From NCBI GenBank assembly GCA_902772585.1, contig CACYBB010000019.1, forward strand, positions 23,247 through 87,246: DNA of 64,000 nucleotides, in the 5' to 3' direction. Each line of letters starts with the position of its first letter. Within the stretch, counting starts at the first letter, position 1. Source of the DNA: an uncultured Bacteroidales bacterium. GTDB lineage: Bacteria; Bacteroidota; Bacteroidia; Bacteroidales; Bacteroidaceae. The notes under the pieces were generated by a model that made no database searches, was not told the DNA's origin, and saw nothing but the letters and a program-made list of their open reading frames with translations. Made by a program: the position numbers and the translations under genes. Of this stretch, positions 41,889 to 52,675 are shown one piece after another.

Positions 41889-43145
41889 ATGGCAGTAAAA
41901 AGTGTGAAGGGTCCATCAATGATTGAGACCTTTCAGGAGTTTAAAGAGACAAAGAACATTGACCGTACTACCTTGGTGAGCGTACTGGAGGAGAGCTTCC
42001 GTAACGTCATTGCCAAGATGTTCGGTTCTGACGAGAACTACGACGTCATTGTCAACCCTGACAAGGGTGACTTTGAGATTCACCGCAACCGTATCGTGGT
42101 TGCCGACGGTGAGGTGCAGGACGAGAACAAGGAGATTGCCTTGAGCGAAGCCCAGAAGATTGAGCCTGACTATGAGGTTGGTGAAGAGGTTTCTGAAGAG
42201 GTAGACTTCCAGAAGTTTGGTCGTCGTGCCATTCTGAACCTGCGCCAGACGTTGGCTTCCAAGATTCTGGAACTGGAACACGACTCACTATACAACAAGT
42301 ACAAGGACAAGGTCGGCCAGGTTGTCAGCGCTGAGGTTTACCAGATGTGGAAGCGCGAGGTGCTGCTTATCGACGATGAAGGTAATGAGTTGCACCTGCC
42401 GAAGCAGGAGCAGATTCCCGCCGACAACTATCACAAGGGCGAGACCGTCCGCGCCATTGTCAAGGAAGTGCAGAACGAGAACAACAACCCTCGCATCATC
42501 CTTTCACGTACCAGTCCTCAGTTCTTGGAGCGCCTGTTGGAGGCTGAGGTTCCTGAGATTCAGGATGGTCTGATTACCATCCGTCGCATTGCCCGCATGC
42601 CAGGTGAACGTGCCAAGGTGGCAGTAGAAAGCTACGACGACCGCATCGATCCAGTAGGAGCTTGCGTAGGTGTCAAGGGTAGCCGTGTCCATGGTATTGT
42701 CCGTGAGATGTGCAACGAGAATATCGACGTCATCAACTACTCCAGCAACACCCAGTTGTTCATCCAGCGTGCACTGTCACCTGCCAAGGTTACCAGCATC
42801 ACGCTGAATCCCGAAGAGCACAAGGCAGAGGTTTACCTGCAGCCCGAGGAGGTTTCTCTGGCTATCGGTAAGGGCGGTTTGAACATCAAACTGGCTTCTA
42901 TGCTGACTGAATACACCATCGACGTCTTCCGCGTAGTCAACGAAGGTGAAGCCGACGAGGACATCTACCTCGACGAGTTCTCTGACGAGATTGACCAGTG
43001 GATTATCGATTCTATCAAGGCTATCGGCTTGGATACCGCCAAGGCTGTTTTGAACGCTCCACGCGAGATGCTGATTGAGAAGGCTGACCTCGAGGAGGAG
43101 ACTGTTGACCACGTTATTGAGGTACTGAAGGCCGAGTTTGAGTAA
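41889..43145 (+). CDS. nusA: Transcription termination/antitermination protein NusA
   Basis: Binds RNA polymerase and modulates pausing, termination and antitermination. The 418-residue protein has the N-terminal polymerase-binding domain, an S1 domain (VGQVVSAEVYQMWKREVLLI, about 140-200), and KH domains (RIDPVGACVGVKGSRVHGIV and VSLAIGKGGLNIKLAS). The short form without E. coli-type C-terminal acidic repeats is normal for Bacteroidetes. Confidence 0.96.
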   Translation: MAVKSVKGPSMIETFQEFKETKNIDRTTLVSVLEESFRNVIAKMFGSDENYDVIVNPDKGDFEIHRNRIVVADGEVQDENKEIALSEAQKIEPDYEVGEEVSEEVDFQKFGRRAILNLRQTLASKILELEHDSLYNKYKDKVGQVVSAEVYQMWKREVLLIDDEGNELHLPKQEQIPADNYHKGETVRAIVKEVQNENNNPRIILSRTSPQFLERLLEAEVPEIQDGLITIRRIARMPGERAKVAVESYDDRIDPVGACVGVKGSRVHGIVREMCNENIDVINYSSNTQLFIQRALSPAKVTSITLNPEEHKAEVYLQPEEVSLAIGKGGLNIKLASMLTEYTIDVFRVVNEGEADEDIYLDEFSDEIDQWIIDSIKAIGLDTAKAVLNAPREMLIEKADLEEETVDHVIEVLKAEFE

Positions 43146-43176
43146 AGTTAAGAATTAAATTAAGAATTAAAAGTTA

Positions 43177-45927
43177 ATGGGTGTACGATTAAATAAAGTA
43201 TTATCAGAACTGAATATTGGTCTTCAGACAGCTGTTGATTTTCTGAAGAAAAAGAGCAGTCTGGGCGAGATTCGTGATGACGCCACGACAAATACCAAAA
43301 TCTCTGACGAGCAATATCAGGCTTTGGTTGATGAGTTTAGCAGCGACAAGGCTGTGAAGACCCAAGCCGACATGCTATTCACGAAGAAAGTGAAAGAGAA
43401 AAAGGTTGAAAAGGTTGACAAAGCCGAGAAGGCCGAGAAAGCAGTTACCAAGACGGAGGAGATGTTGGAACAGCGTACCGGATTGAAAACGTTGGGAAAA
43501 ATTGATCTCTCTCAGATTGGCAAGCCTAAGGCTGCTCCCGCACCAAAACCGGAGCCAGAGCCAGAACCCGTCAAGGAAGAACAACCTCAGATGGTTGAGG
43601 AAGCCCCAGTTCAGCAGGAACCCGTTGTTGAGGAGGAGGAAGAAGAAGTACAAGATGCAGCAGAAGAGACTGTCGACAGCACTGAGCCTTCACTGGCCAA
43701 GACCCCTGGTGACTTCAGAAAGCCCGCTACTCAGCTGAATGTGTTGGGAAAGATTGATCTCGACTCACTCAACCAAAGCACGCGTCCTAAGAAGAAGTCT
43801 AAGGAAGAGCGTCGCAAGGAGCGTGAAGAGAAAGCTGCTGGTGAGCGCAGAAAGCGCGAGCGTATCCGTACTGACAAGGTGGATATCGAGGCTGCTGCCA
43901 AGCAGGCCAACCAGCAAGGCAAGAACAAAAATAACAATAACAACAAAGGTGGCAATAACAACCAACAGCAGCAGGGGCAGGGCAAGAAGAACAAGAAGAA
44001 CCGTCCCGTGAAGCCGTTGGAGGTTGATGACGAGGCAGTAGCTCGCCAGGTCAAAGAGACATTGGCTCGCCTCACCTCGAAGAATCAGAACAAGAAAGGT
44101 GCCAAGTATCGTCGTGAAAAGCGTGATGCCGTTGCCGAGCGCATGAGCGAAGAGATGGCCGCAGAGGCAGCACAGAGTAAGGTATTGAAACTCACTGAGT
44201 TCGTAACTGTTTCTGAGTTGGCTACCATGATGAACGTAGGTGTCAATCAGGTCATCGGTACATGTATGTCTATCGGCATCATGGTGTCTATCAACCAGCG
44301 CTTGGATGCAGAGACCATCAACATTGTTGCTGACGAGTTTGGATTTACCACCGAGTATGTTTCTGCTGAAGTACAGAACGCCATTACCGAGGAGGAGGAT
44401 GACGAGAACGATCTGGTAACGCGCGCTCCTATCGTAACAGTGATGGGACACGTTGACCATGGTAAGACATCGTTGCTCGACCATATCCGCAATACCAACG
44501 TGATTGCTGGTGAGGCAGGTGGTATCACACAGCACATCGGTGCTTACAACGTAAAACTGAAGGATGGTCATAGCATCACGTTCCTGGATACTCCTGGTCA
44601 CGAAGCGTTTACCGCCATGCGTGCCCGTGGTGCTCAGGTAACGGATATCGCCATCATCATTGTTGCTGCTGACGATAGCGTGATGCCTACCACCAAGGAG
44701 GCTATCGCCCACGCACAGGCTGCCAACGTACCAATGGTGTTCGCTATCAACAAGATTGATAAGCCCGGTGCTAACCCCGATAAGATTCGTGAGGACCTGG
44801 CCAATATGAACCTCCTCGTCGAAGACTGGGGTGGTAAGTACCAGTGTCAGGAGATTAGTGCCAAGAAAGGACAGGGCGTCTACGAACTACTGGAGAAGGT
44901 ATTGCTGGAGGCCGAGATGCTCGACCTAAAGGCCAATCCCAACCGTAAGGCTACTGGTTCTATCATCGAGTCATCACTCGACAAGGGTCGTGGTTATGTT
45001 TCTACTGTCCTCGTATCGAATGGTACCCTAAAGGTAGGCGATGTGGTCATTGCAGGTACTGCCTGGGGTAAGGTCAAGGCCATGTTCAACGAACGTAACC
45101 AGCGCATCGAGAAGGCTGGTCCCGCTGAGCCTGCTATCATCCTGGGTCTGAACGGTGCACCAACTGCTGGTGACTCATTCCATGTGATGGAGTCAGAACA
45201 GGAAGCCCGCGAAATCGCTAACAAGCGTATTCAGTTGCAGCGTGAACAGAGCCTGCGTACCACAACCAAGCTTGGTCTTGACGAACTGTCACACCGTATC
45301 GCTCTGGGTGAGTTCCATGAGTTGAATATCATCGTGAAGGGTGACACCGACGGTTCTATCGAGGCTCTGTCTGACTCGTTCATCAAGCTGTCAACTGAGA
45401 AGGTGCAGGTCAACGTTATCTCGAAAGCCGTTGGTCAGATTTCTGAGAACGATGTCATGCTGGCTTCGGCTTCAGAGGCTATCATCATCGGTTTCCAGGT
45501 ACGTCCTTCTGCCGATGCCCGTCGTGCTGCAGACCGCGAGGGTGTGGAAATCAACACCTACTCTATCATCTACGATGCCATCGACGATGTGAAGCAGACC
45601 ATGCAGGGTATGCTCGACAAGGTGAAGAAGGAGATTGTCTCTGGTGAGATTGAGGTGAAGCAGGTATTCAAGATTTCCAAGGTGGGTACTGTTGCCGGTG
45701 GTCTGGTTACCGAGGGTAAGGTACACAACAAGGATAAAGCCCGCGTCATCCGTGACGGTATTGTCATCCACACTGCTCCTATCGACGCTCTGAAGCGTTA
45801 CAAGGACGATGCTAAGGAAGTCGCTACAGGTCTGGAGTGCGGTATCTCACTGGTTAACTTCAACGACATCCAGGTAGGTGATATCATCGAGACCTTCACT
45901 GAGATTGAGGTAGAACAGAAACTTTAA
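43177..45927 (+). CDS. infB: Translation initiation factor IF-2
   Basis: GTPase that brings fMet-tRNA to the 30S subunit. The 916-residue protein has an N-terminal IF2_N domain ([20 protein letters not shown]), a long charged linker with Glu/Pro-rich and Asn/Gln-rich low-complexity parts (about 247-270), a second IF2_N near 350, then the GTPase with GHVDHGKTS (about 424-432), DTPGHE and NKID, and the C-terminal domains. The stop (TAA 45925-45927) overlaps the sufB ATG by one base. Confidence 0.97.
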   Translation: MGVRLNKVLSELNIGLQTAVDFLKKKSSLGEIRDDATTNTKISDEQYQALVDEFSSDKAVKTQADMLFTKKVKEKKVEKVDKAEKAEKAVTKTEEMLEQRTGLKTLGKIDLSQIGKPKAAPAPKPEPEPEPVKEEQPQMVEEAPVQQEPVVEEEEEEVQDAAEETVDSTEPSLAKTPGDFRKPATQLNVLGKIDLDSLNQSTRPKKKSKEERRKEREEKAAGERRKRERIRTDKVDIEAAAKQANQQGKNKNNNNNKGGNNNQQQQGQGKKNKKNRPVKPLEVDDEAVARQVKETLARLTSKNQNKKGAKYRREKRDAVAERMSEEMAAEAAQSKVLKLTEFVTVSELATMMNVGVNQVIGTCMSIGIMVSINQRLDAETINIVADEFGFTTEYVSAEVQNAITEEEDDENDLVTRAPIVTVMGHVDHGKTSLLDHIRNTNVIAGEAGGITQHIGAYNVKLKDGHSITFLDTPGHEAFTAMRARGAQVTDIAIIIVAADDSVMPTTKEAIAHAQAANVPMVFAINKIDKPGANPDKIREDLANMNLLVEDWGGKYQCQEISAKKGQGVYELLEKVLLEAEMLDLKANPNRKATGSIIESSLDKGRGYVSTVLVSNGTLKVGDVVIAGTAWGKVKAMFNERNQRIEKAGPAEPAIILGLNGAPTAGDSFHVMESEQEAREIANKRIQLQREQSLRTTTKLGLDELSHRIALGEFHELNIIVKGDTDGSIEALSDSFIKLSTEKVQVNVISKAVGQISENDVMLASASEAIIIGFQVRPSADARRAADREGVEINTYSIIYDAIDDVKQTMQGMLDKVKKEIVSGEIEVKQVFKISKVGTVAGGLVTEGKVHNKDKARVIRDGIVIHTAPIDALKRYKDDAKEVATGLECGISLVNFNDIQVGDIIETFTEIEVEQKL

Positions 45928-47393
45928 TGGAAGAAAAAAAGAATGAGTTTGTCCGTCAGGTGGCCGAACAAAAGTACGAGTTCGGTTTTACCACAGACGT
46001 ACATACTGAAATCATCGAGAAAGGGCTGAACGAGGATATCGTTCGGCTCATCTCTGCTAAGAAGGGGGAACCCGAGTGGATGCTCGAGTTCCGCCTCAAG
46101 GCGTTCCGCTACTGGAAAGAGCAGACGGAGCCTAAATGGGGACACGTACACGTGCCCCCCATTGACTATCAGGCCATCTCGTATTACGCCGACCCCACTG
46201 CAAAGAAACCTGCCGGTTCTGTGCCCAGCGATTCTGTCGCTGGTATCGACCCCGAGCTAGAAAAGACCTTCGACAAGCTGGGTATCCCCTTGGAGGAGCG
46301 TTTGGCCCTAAGCGGTAATACTGCTGTCGATGCCATCATGGACTCTGTCTCAGTGAAAACCACTTTCAAGGAAAAATTGCGCGAAAAGGGTGTCATCTTC
46401 TGCTCCATCGGTGAGGCCATCAAGGAGCATGGCGATTTGGTTCGTCAGTATTTAGGTTCAGTTGTGCCTTATCGCGATAATTTCTTTGCGGCCCTCAATA
46501 GCGCCGTCTTCAGCGATGGCTCGTTTGTCTACATCCCCAAGGGTGTCCGTTGCCCCATGGAACTGAGTTCATATTTCCGCATCAACGCAAGGAATACAGG
46601 TCAGTTTGAACGTACCCTGATTATTGCTGATGACGATGCATATGTATCGTATTTGGAGGGTTGTACAGCCCCCATGCGTGACGAAAACCAGTTGCATGCT
46701 GCTATCGTAGAGATTATCGTGATGGATCGTGCAGAGGTAAAGTACTCAACAGTACAGAACTGGTATCCAGGCGACGAGAATGGTAAGGGCGGTGTGCTGA
46801 ATCTGGTAACCAAGCGTGGTGACCTGCGTGGTGTCGACAGTAAACTGTCGTGGACTCAGGTGGAGACGGGTTCGGCCATCACATGGAAATATCCCTCGTG
46901 CATCCTTAGAGGCGATAACTCTCAAGCTGAATTCTACTCAGTGGCTGTCACCAACAACTATCAGGAGGCCGACACAGGTACAAAGATGATTCATATTGGT
47001 AAGAACACCAAGAGTACTATCATCTCTAAAGGTATCTCCGCTGGTCATTCGCAGAACTCGTATCGCGGACTGGTACGTGCAGCATCAACTGCCGACAACG
47101 CCCGCAACTACTCTAGTTGTGACTCGCTGTTGCTGGGCTCTGACTGTGGTGCGCATACTTTCCCTTATATGGATGTCCACAACGACACCGCTGTCTTTGA
47201 ACATGAGGCGACTACCTCGAAGATATCAGAAGATCAGCTCTTCTATTGCAACCAGCGAGGCATCCCTACAGAGCAGGCCGTAGGACTTATTGTCAATGGC
47301 TATGCTAAGGAGGTGCTGCAAAAACTACCTATGGAGTTTGCTGTCGAGGCCCAGAAATTGCTCAGCGTCTCTCTTGAGGGTACGGTGGGATAA
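45927..47393 (+). CDS. sufB: Fe-S cluster assembly protein SufB
   Basis: Scaffold subunit of the SufBC2D complex. The 488-residue protein has the SufB/D beta-helix and family segments ([39 protein letters not shown]) and the [20 protein letters not shown] end. Its start codon shares a base with the infB stop (TAATG), so the suf genes appear attached to the translation operon. sufC and sufD follow. Confidence 0.96.
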   Translation: MEEKKNEFVRQVAEQKYEFGFTTDVHTEIIEKGLNEDIVRLISAKKGEPEWMLEFRLKAFRYWKEQTEPKWGHVHVPPIDYQAISYYADPTAKKPAGSVPSDSVAGIDPELEKTFDKLGIPLEERLALSGNTAVDAIMDSVSVKTTFKEKLREKGVIFCSIGEAIKEHGDLVRQYLGSVVPYRDNFFAALNSAVFSDGSFVYIPKGVRCPMELSSYFRINARNTGQFERTLIIADDDAYVSYLEGCTAPMRDENQLHAAIVEIIVMDRAEVKYSTVQNWYPGDENGKGGVLNLVTKRGDLRGVDSKLSWTQVETGSAITWKYPSCILRGDNSQAEFYSVAVTNNYQEADTGTKMIHIGKNTKSTIISKGISAGHSQNSYRGLVRAASTADNARNYSSCDSLLLGSDCGAHTFPYMDVHNDTAVFEHEATTSKISEDQLFYCNQRGIPTEQAVGLIVNGYAKEVLQKLPMEFAVEAQKLLSVSLEGTVG

Positions 47394-47428
47394 TTCGAAC
47401 GATATAACGCAATAACGATATAACGAAA

Positions 47429-48184
47429 ATGCTTGAAGTAAAGAACTTACACGCCAAGATAGGCGACAAAGAGATATTAAAGGGCATCGACCTTGTGATA
47501 AACGATGGCGAGACACATGCCATCATGGGACCTAATGGTTCTGGTAAATCGACCTTAAGTGCTGTGCTCGTAGGTAATCCGCTCTATGAGGTCACTGAGG
47601 GCGAGGCTTACTTTAACGGCAAGAACCTGCTGGAGATGAAGCCCGAGGACCGTGCCCATGAGGGACTCTTCTTGAGTTTCCAGTATCCTGTGGAAATTCC
47701 TGGCGTCTCGATGACCAACTTCATGAAGGCCGCCATCAACGAGAAGCGCAAATATCAAGGTCTGGAACCAATGAACGCTGCAGAGTTTCTGAAGTTGATG
47801 CGTGAAAAGCGTAAGATAGTAGAACTCGACTCAAAACTGGCCAATCGTTCTGTCAACGAGGGTTTCAGCGGTGGTGAGAAAAAGCGCAACGAGATTTTCC
47901 AGATGGCAATGCTGGAACCCAAACTGAGTATCCTCGACGAGACCGACTCTGGTTTGGATGTTGACGCCATGCGTATCGTGGCAGAGGGTGTAAACAAGTT
48001 GCAGACACCAGAGACCTCGTGCATTGTTATCACCCACTACGATCGCTTGCTCGAGATGATCAAACCTCAGTTTGTGCATGTGCTTTACAAGGGTCGCATC
48101 GTCAAGACAGGTGGCCCTGAGCTGGCTGTTCAGATACAGGAGCACGGCTACGATTGGATTAAGGAAGAAATTGGTGAGGAATAA
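47429..48184 (+). CDS. sufC: Fe-S cluster assembly ATPase SufC
   Basis: ABC-type ATPase that remodels SufB-SufD during cluster assembly. The 251-residue protein has Walker A GPNGSGKSTL, the SufC insert region (FLSFQYPVEIPGVSMTNF), signature FSGGEKKRNEIFQ, Walker B LSILDETDSGLD and ITHYDRLL. Its stop overlaps the sufD ATG by one base. The spacer after sufB consists of repeated CGATATAACG words. Confidence 0.97.
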   Translation: MLEVKNLHAKIGDKEILKGIDLVINDGETHAIMGPNGSGKSTLSAVLVGNPLYEVTEGEAYFNGKNLLEMKPEDRAHEGLFLSFQYPVEIPGVSMTNFMKAAINEKRKYQGLEPMNAAEFLKLMREKRKIVELDSKLANRSVNEGFSGGEKKRNEIFQMAMLEPKLSILDETDSGLDVDAMRIVAEGVNKLQTPETSCIVITHYDRLLEMIKPQFVHVLYKGRIVKTGGPELAVQIQEHGYDWIKEEIGEE

Positions 48185-49509
48185 TGGGCAGCGAACAACA
48201 ATATATTGACCTCTACAAGCAGTGTCGCGGGATGATCTGCGAGCATAGCAGCGAAGTGATGAACGCCGTGCGCGACGCGGCTTTTGAGCGCTTTGCGTCG
48301 AGTGGGTTTCCCACTCGAAAAGTCGAGCGCTACAAATACACTGACATGCAGGCGCTCTTTGCTCCCGATTACGGCTTGAACCTGAACCGCCTTCAGATTC
48401 CCGTCGACCCTTACAACGCATTCCGTTGCGACGTGCCCAACCTCTCAACGAGTCTTTATTTCGTGGTCAACGACCAGTTCTATAATCAGGCATTGCCCCA
48501 GGCTCATCTGCCCGAGGGCGTTATCATTGGTTCGCTGAAGGACTTTGCCACTAGCGAGTACTACAACCGCTTGGCAGGTCAAGCCAACGACGCAGCAACT
48601 GACCTCAACACCATGCTCGCGCAGGATGGTCTCTACGTCTATGTACCTAAGAACGTGAAGGTTGACCGTGCCATTCAGGTCATCAACATCCTTCGTAGTG
48701 ATGTTGATTTGATGGTGAACCGCCGTGTACTGATAGTATTGGAAGAGGGCGCTGAAATCAAGATGCTGTTCTGCGATCATGCCGCTGACGACCGTAACTT
48801 CCTGGCCACACAGGTCATTGAGGCTTACGTCGGCGAGAATGCATCACTCGACCTCTATTGCATGGAGGAGACGCATCATAAGAATGTCCGCGTGAGCAAT
48901 GTATATATCGACCAACAGGCCAACAGTCGTGTCAACCACAATGTGATAACCCTCCACAACGGTATCACCCGCAACAGACTTGACCTAACCTTTAGTGGTG
49001 AGGGTGCCGAGTGCCAGTGCTATGGTTGCGTGATTGCCGACAAACAGCAGCATGTGGATAACAACACGCTGATAGTGCACAAGGTGCCCCATTGTACCTC
49101 TAACGAGCTTTATAAATACGTACTCGACGATAAGGCCGTTGGAGCCTTTGCCGGTCGTGTGCTGGTGGAACACGGTGCTCAGAAGACCACCTCGCAGATG
49201 ACTAATCAGAATCTCACGGCAACCAAGGAGGCTCGTATGTACACCCAGCCCATGCTCGAGATCTATGCCGACGATGTGAAATGTGCACACGGTTCGACCG
49301 TTGGTCAGCTCAACGATGCAGCACTGTTCTATATGCGTCAGCGAGGCATCTCGCTCCAGGAGGCGAAGGTACTGTTGCAGAATGCCTTTATCAACGAGGT
49401 CATCGACCACATGCAACTCGAACCCCTCCGCGACCGCCTGCACTACCTCGTAGAGAAGCGTTTCCGCGGTGAACTGAACAAATGTTCCGGTTGCAAACTC
49501 TGCAAATAA
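48184..49509 (+). CDS. sufD: Fe-S cluster assembly protein SufD
   Basis: Partner of SufB in the SufBC2D scaffold. The 441-residue product has the N-terminal helical part (FPTRKVERYKYTDMQALF), the beta-helix core, and the C-terminal cluster-scaffold segment (YADDVKCAHGSTVGQLNDAALFYMRQRGIS). It ends in a Cys-rich CSGCKLCK tail, not general in the family. One-base overlap with sufC; a terminator follows. Confidence 0.95.
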   Translation: MGSEQQYIDLYKQCRGMICEHSSEVMNAVRDAAFERFASSGFPTRKVERYKYTDMQALFAPDYGLNLNRLQIPVDPYNAFRCDVPNLSTSLYFVVNDQFYNQALPQAHLPEGVIIGSLKDFATSEYYNRLAGQANDAATDLNTMLAQDGLYVYVPKNVKVDRAIQVINILRSDVDLMVNRRVLIVLEEGAEIKMLFCDHAADDRNFLATQVIEAYVGENASLDLYCMEETHHKNVRVSNVYIDQQANSRVNHNVITLHNGITRNRLDLTFSGEGAECQCYGCVIADKQQHVDNNTLIVHKVPHCTSNELYKYVLDDKAVGAFAGRVLVEHGAQKTTSQMTNQNLTATKEARMYTQPMLEIYADDVKCAHGSTVGQLNDAALFYMRQRGISLQEAKVLLQNAFINEVIDHMQLEPLRDRLHYLVEKRFRGELNKCSGCKLCK

Positions 49510-49513
49510 AATA

Positions 49514-49551
49514 ATAAAAGCTGCGACTCCACCAAGAATCGCAGCTTTTAT
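49514..49551. terminator. Bidirectional terminator between sufD and the secreted protein gene
   Basis: A 13-bp perfect stem (ATAAAAGCTGCGA with TCGCAGCTTTTAT) has a 12-nt loop with A tracts on one side and T tracts on the other, serving both convergent genes. Confidence 0.85.
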
Positions 49552-49568
49552 CTTTATACCAAGTCCCC

Positions 49569-50327
49569 TTACTTGACTATCGTCTTCTTGCCATTCTGAA
49601 TGCGCAGACCCTTGGTGCCGTTGTTCACCTTGCGACCATTCAGGTCATATGCATTGTCAGAAGTGTTCTGTACACGGATGTTGTTAATCTTCGTAGCTTC
49701 AGACTTTGAAACGTGTACGATGCGCAACTCCTTGGCGGTAGGGCTCTGCTGATTCCAAGTGAAACCACAACGGGTGGGCAGGAACTTCTGTTCCGGAGTA
49801 GTCTTTATCAACACTGCCTGCAGGGGCTTCACATCCTGCTGAGCAGGGATACCATAGCATCCTACTCGCTCCATCATATCCCAACTACTGCCGAAAGTCA
49901 CGACATTACCACGACTGTCGCTCATACGGATGGCTTCCAATTCACCGTCAATCGTCAGAGCATCAGTATTCTTGACACGCAGGTATTGGTCCTTGGGAGA
50001 ATTGATCAGATAGGGTACACCAGCCTGGATGCCGTCACCGGTACATTCTACAAAATAGAGATTCAAGACGTCACCTTCCTGCTGAATACCATGGAAACGC
50101 TCTACCTTGATATCACCCAACTGCTCTGCGCTGACTGACATGGGGAGACACAACGTGTTGTAACCTGCGAAGAAATAGCGGTTCAACTGAATGGTTTGAT
50201 CCGTATTCTGCAACATTTCTATGTTCAGTTTCGACGAACTGGCATAGACATTTTTAACCTTGTTTTGTGCTAGAGCCGTCGTGCAAACAGCCGTTGCCAT
50301 CATCAATGTAAGTACAATTTGTTTCAT
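49569..50327 (-). CDS. Secreted protein with C-terminal sorting-type tail
   Basis: The start was set at 50327 (MKQIVLTLMMATAVCTTALA), which gives a clean signal peptide and a 252-residue product; the open frame extends to 50390. The mature part is beta-rich with no recognised enzymatic motif (NRYFFAGYNTLCLPMSVSAE). The end, AYDLNGRKVNNGTKGLRI, is the same kind of tail as on the BspA-like protein, so it is probably exported to the surface by the same route. It interrupts the suf genes on the opposite strand and has its own promoter at 50361-50391. Confidence 0.8.
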   Translation of the reverse strand: MKQIVLTLMMATAVCTTALAQNKVKNVYASSSKLNIEMLQNTDQTIQLNRYFFAGYNTLCLPMSVSAEQLGDIKVERFHGIQQEGDVLNLYFVECTGDGIQAGVPYLINSPKDQYLRVKNTDALTIDGELEAIRMSDSRGNVVTFGSSWDMMERVGCYGIPAQQDVKPLQAVLIKTTPEQKFLPTRCGFTWNQQSPTAKELRIVHVSKSEATKINNIRVQNTSDNAYDLNGRKVNNGTKGLRIQNGKKTIVK

Positions 50328-50360
50328 ACGCAAAATAGTTTTAAAGGTTTTCTCTGAGTG

Positions 50361-50391
50361 CAAAGATACAAAATAATTCATAATATACAAG
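50361..50391 (-). promoter_or_regulatory. Promoter CTTG-N19-TATCTTTG of the secreted protein gene
   Basis: On the - strand, CTTG (50391-50388) and TATCTTTG (50368-50361) are separated by 19 nt, 33 nt before the start codon at 50327. Confidence 0.75.
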
Positions 50392-50411
50392 GCTTAATGC
50401 ATATTTTTTCG

Positions 50412-50419
50412 TACCTTTG
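50412..50419 (+). promoter_or_regulatory. -7 box TACCTTTG of sufS
   Basis: A perfect TAnnTTTG box lies 22 nt before the sufS ATG. It shows that sufS is transcribed separately from sufBCD. Confidence 0.65.
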
Positions 50420-50441
50420 CCGCACAATTTAAGAAAAAGAT

Positions 50442-51680
50442 ATGTTCGACGTACAGAAAATACGAGAAGATTTCCCCATATTAAGCCGCGAGGTATACGG
50501 TAAGCCACTGGTCTATCTGGACAATGCGGCCACCACACAGAAACCCCTGTGCGTGCTCGATGCCATGCGCGACGAGTATCTCAACGTCAATGCCAATGTG
50601 CATCGTGGTGTCCACTACCTCTCGCAGCAGGCCACCGACTTGCACGAGGCTGCCCGCGAGAAAGTGCGCAGTTTCATCAATGCCCGTAAGATTGAAGAGA
50701 TTGTTTTTACGCGTGGTACCACAGAGGCTATCAACCTGGTAGCAGCCTCCTTCTGCGAGAGTCAGATGAAAGCTGGTGATGAGGTGCTGGTCACAGAGAT
50801 GGAGCACCACTCCAACATCGTCTCTTGGCAATTGCAGGCTCAGCGTCGCGGCATCGTCGTCAAGCACCTACCCATCACCGATGACGGTCGTTTAGTATGT
50901 TGCGATTCCATCGCAACATACATAACGGAGAGAACCAGACTGGTGAGTGTGGCTCACGTCAGCAACGTATTGGGCACCATCAACCCTGTCCCGGATATCA
51001 TCAAGATAGCCCACCAGCATGGCATTCCCGTCTTGGTAGATGGAGCGCAGAGTGCTCCCCACATGGCCATTGACGTACAGGCCATGGACTGTGACTTCTT
51101 TGCCTTCAGTGGTCATAAGATGTATGGTCCTACCGGCATTGGTGTACTCTACGGCAAAGAGGAGTGGCTGGAGAAGTTACCACCTTACCAAGGTGGCGGC
51201 GAGATGATTGACAAGGTGACATGGGAGAAGACCACCTTCGAGCGTCTGCCTTTTAAGTTTGAGGCTGGCACCCCCGACTATGTGGCCACCCACGGTTTGG
51301 CTACCGCTATCGACTATATGAACAGTGTAGGCCTTGATAATATCAAGAACCACGAAGAGGAGCTCACCCGCTACTGCATGGAGCAGTTGCAGGCCATTGA
51401 CGGCATGCACATCTACGGCCCCACCACTACTCCCGCCGCTTCTCCGGCTGACAAAGATGCCGTCGTTTCCTTCAACGTAGGCGCCATCCATCATCTCGAC
51501 ATGGGCACCCTACTCGACCGTCTCGGCATAGCCGTGCGCACGGGTCACCATTGTGCTCAGCCCCTGATGGATCGCCTTGGCATCTCGGGTACCGTTCGTG
51601 CCTCGTTTGCGATGTACAACACCAAAGAAGAAGTTGATGCACTGGTCGCTGGCATCCGCCGTGTCTCTCAAATGTTTTAG
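50442..51680 (+). CDS. sufS: Cysteine desulfurase SufS
   Basis: PLP enzyme that mobilises sulfur from cysteine for the SufBCD scaffold. The 412-residue protein has the family start (IREDFPILSREVYGKPLVYL), the PLP lysine at about 226 in FSGHKMYGPTGIG, and the persulfide Cys at about 371 in RTGHHCAQPLM. The short loop before the Cys marks it as a group II SufS. No SufE or SufU gene is adjacent. Confidence 0.96.
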   Translation: MFDVQKIREDFPILSREVYGKPLVYLDNAATTQKPLCVLDAMRDEYLNVNANVHRGVHYLSQQATDLHEAAREKVRSFINARKIEEIVFTRGTTEAINLVAASFCESQMKAGDEVLVTEMEHHSNIVSWQLQAQRRGIVVKHLPITDDGRLVCCDSIATYITERTRLVSVAHVSNVLGTINPVPDIIKIAHQHGIPVLVDGAQSAPHMAIDVQAMDCDFFAFSGHKMYGPTGIGVLYGKEEWLEKLPPYQGGGEMIDKVTWEKTTFERLPFKFEAGTPDYVATHGLATAIDYMNSVGLDNIKNHEEELTRYCMEQLQAIDGMHIYGPTTTPAASPADKDAVVSFNVGAIHHLDMGTLLDRLGIAVRTGHHCAQPLMDRLGISGTVRASFAMYNTKEEVDALVAGIRRVSQMF

Positions 51681-51682
51681 TA

Positions 51683-52675
51683 ATGGTAATTGGCAACATA
51701 GAACTGGGCGAACGTCCCATCTTCTTGGCTCCCATGGAGGATGTCACGGATATTGGTTTCCGCATGCTGTGCAAGCGCTTCGGAGCCTCGATGGTTTACA
51801 CGGAATTTGTGTCTGCCGAGGCTTTGGTGCGTGACGTCAAGTCAACAGTCAGGAAACTGACTATTGCCGACGAGGAGCGTCCCGTAGGCATTCAGATTTA
51901 TGGTCGTGATGTCGAGGCAATGGTCGAGGCTGCAAAGATGGTTGAACAGGCAGGCCCAGACGTCATCGACCTGAACTTCGGTTGTCCCGTCAAGAAGGTG
52001 GCAGGCAAGGGTGCTGGTGCCGGCATGCTACAGAATATTCCCAAACTGCTGGAGATTACCGAGAAGGTGGTACAGGCCGTGAAGGTGCCCGTCACCGTCA
52101 AGACCCGCTTGGGATGGAATCACGAACAACTCATCATTACCTCCTTGGCTGAACAGTTGCAAGACCGCGGCATACAAGCGCTGACCATCCATGGTCGCAC
52201 GCGTTCACAGATGTACACCGACAATGCCGACTGGACACTCATCGGTGAGGTCAAGCGCAACCCCAATATCCATATTCCCATCATCGGTAATGGCGACATC
52301 AAATCCCTGGACGATGCCGACCGACACTTCGATGAGTATGGTGTCGATGCTGTCATGATTGGTCGTGCCACCTTCGGTCAGCCATGGATTTTCTCACGCC
52401 GCGAATTAACACTCGACGAGAAGATAGACGTGTTGGAAGAACAACTGCGCATCAATATTGAACGCTGCGACACGGAGGAGATGCGCTCCAAGGGGAAGTC
52501 TGCCGAACTCTGTGGCATCCTCCACACCCGTCGCCATCTGGCCGCCACTCCCGTTTTCAAAGGTATTCCCAATTTCCGCGAGACACGCATCAAGATGTTA
52601 CGGGCAGAAAAGAAGGATGACCTGTTGGCCATCCTTGAGCAATGCCGCGAACTACTGAGAGGGAAACAACTATAG
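51683..52675 (+). CDS. dusB: tRNA-dihydrouridine synthase
   Basis: FMN-dependent reduction of tRNA uridines. The 330-residue TIM-barrel protein has PIFLAPMEDVTDIGFR, the catalytic Cys region DLNFGCPVKKV, HGRTRSQMYTDNADW, GNGDIKSLDDA and MIGRATFGQPW. It starts 2 nt after the sufS stop, so the two are co-transcribed. The DusB label is by best resemblance; the uridine position modified cannot be told. Confidence 0.9.
   Translation: MVIGNIELGERPIFLAPMEDVTDIGFRMLCKRFGASMVYTEFVSAEALVRDVKSTVRKLTIADEERPVGIQIYGRDVEAMVEAAKMVEQAGPDVIDLNFGCPVKKVAGKGAGAGMLQNIPKLLEITEKVVQAVKVPVTVKTRLGWNHEQLIITSLAEQLQDRGIQALTIHGRTRSQMYTDNADWTLIGEVKRNPNIHIPIIGNGDIKSLDDADRHFDEYGVDAVMIGRATFGQPWIFSRRELTLDEKIDVLEEQLRINIERCDTEEMRSKGKSAELCGILHTRRHLAATPVFKGIPNFRETRIKMLRAEKKDDLLAILEQCRELLRGKQL

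Noticed and set aside
43765-44712. 315-codon open frame antisense to infB
   Set aside because: Covers the IF-2 linker and G domain on the opposite strand; a by-product of codon usage.
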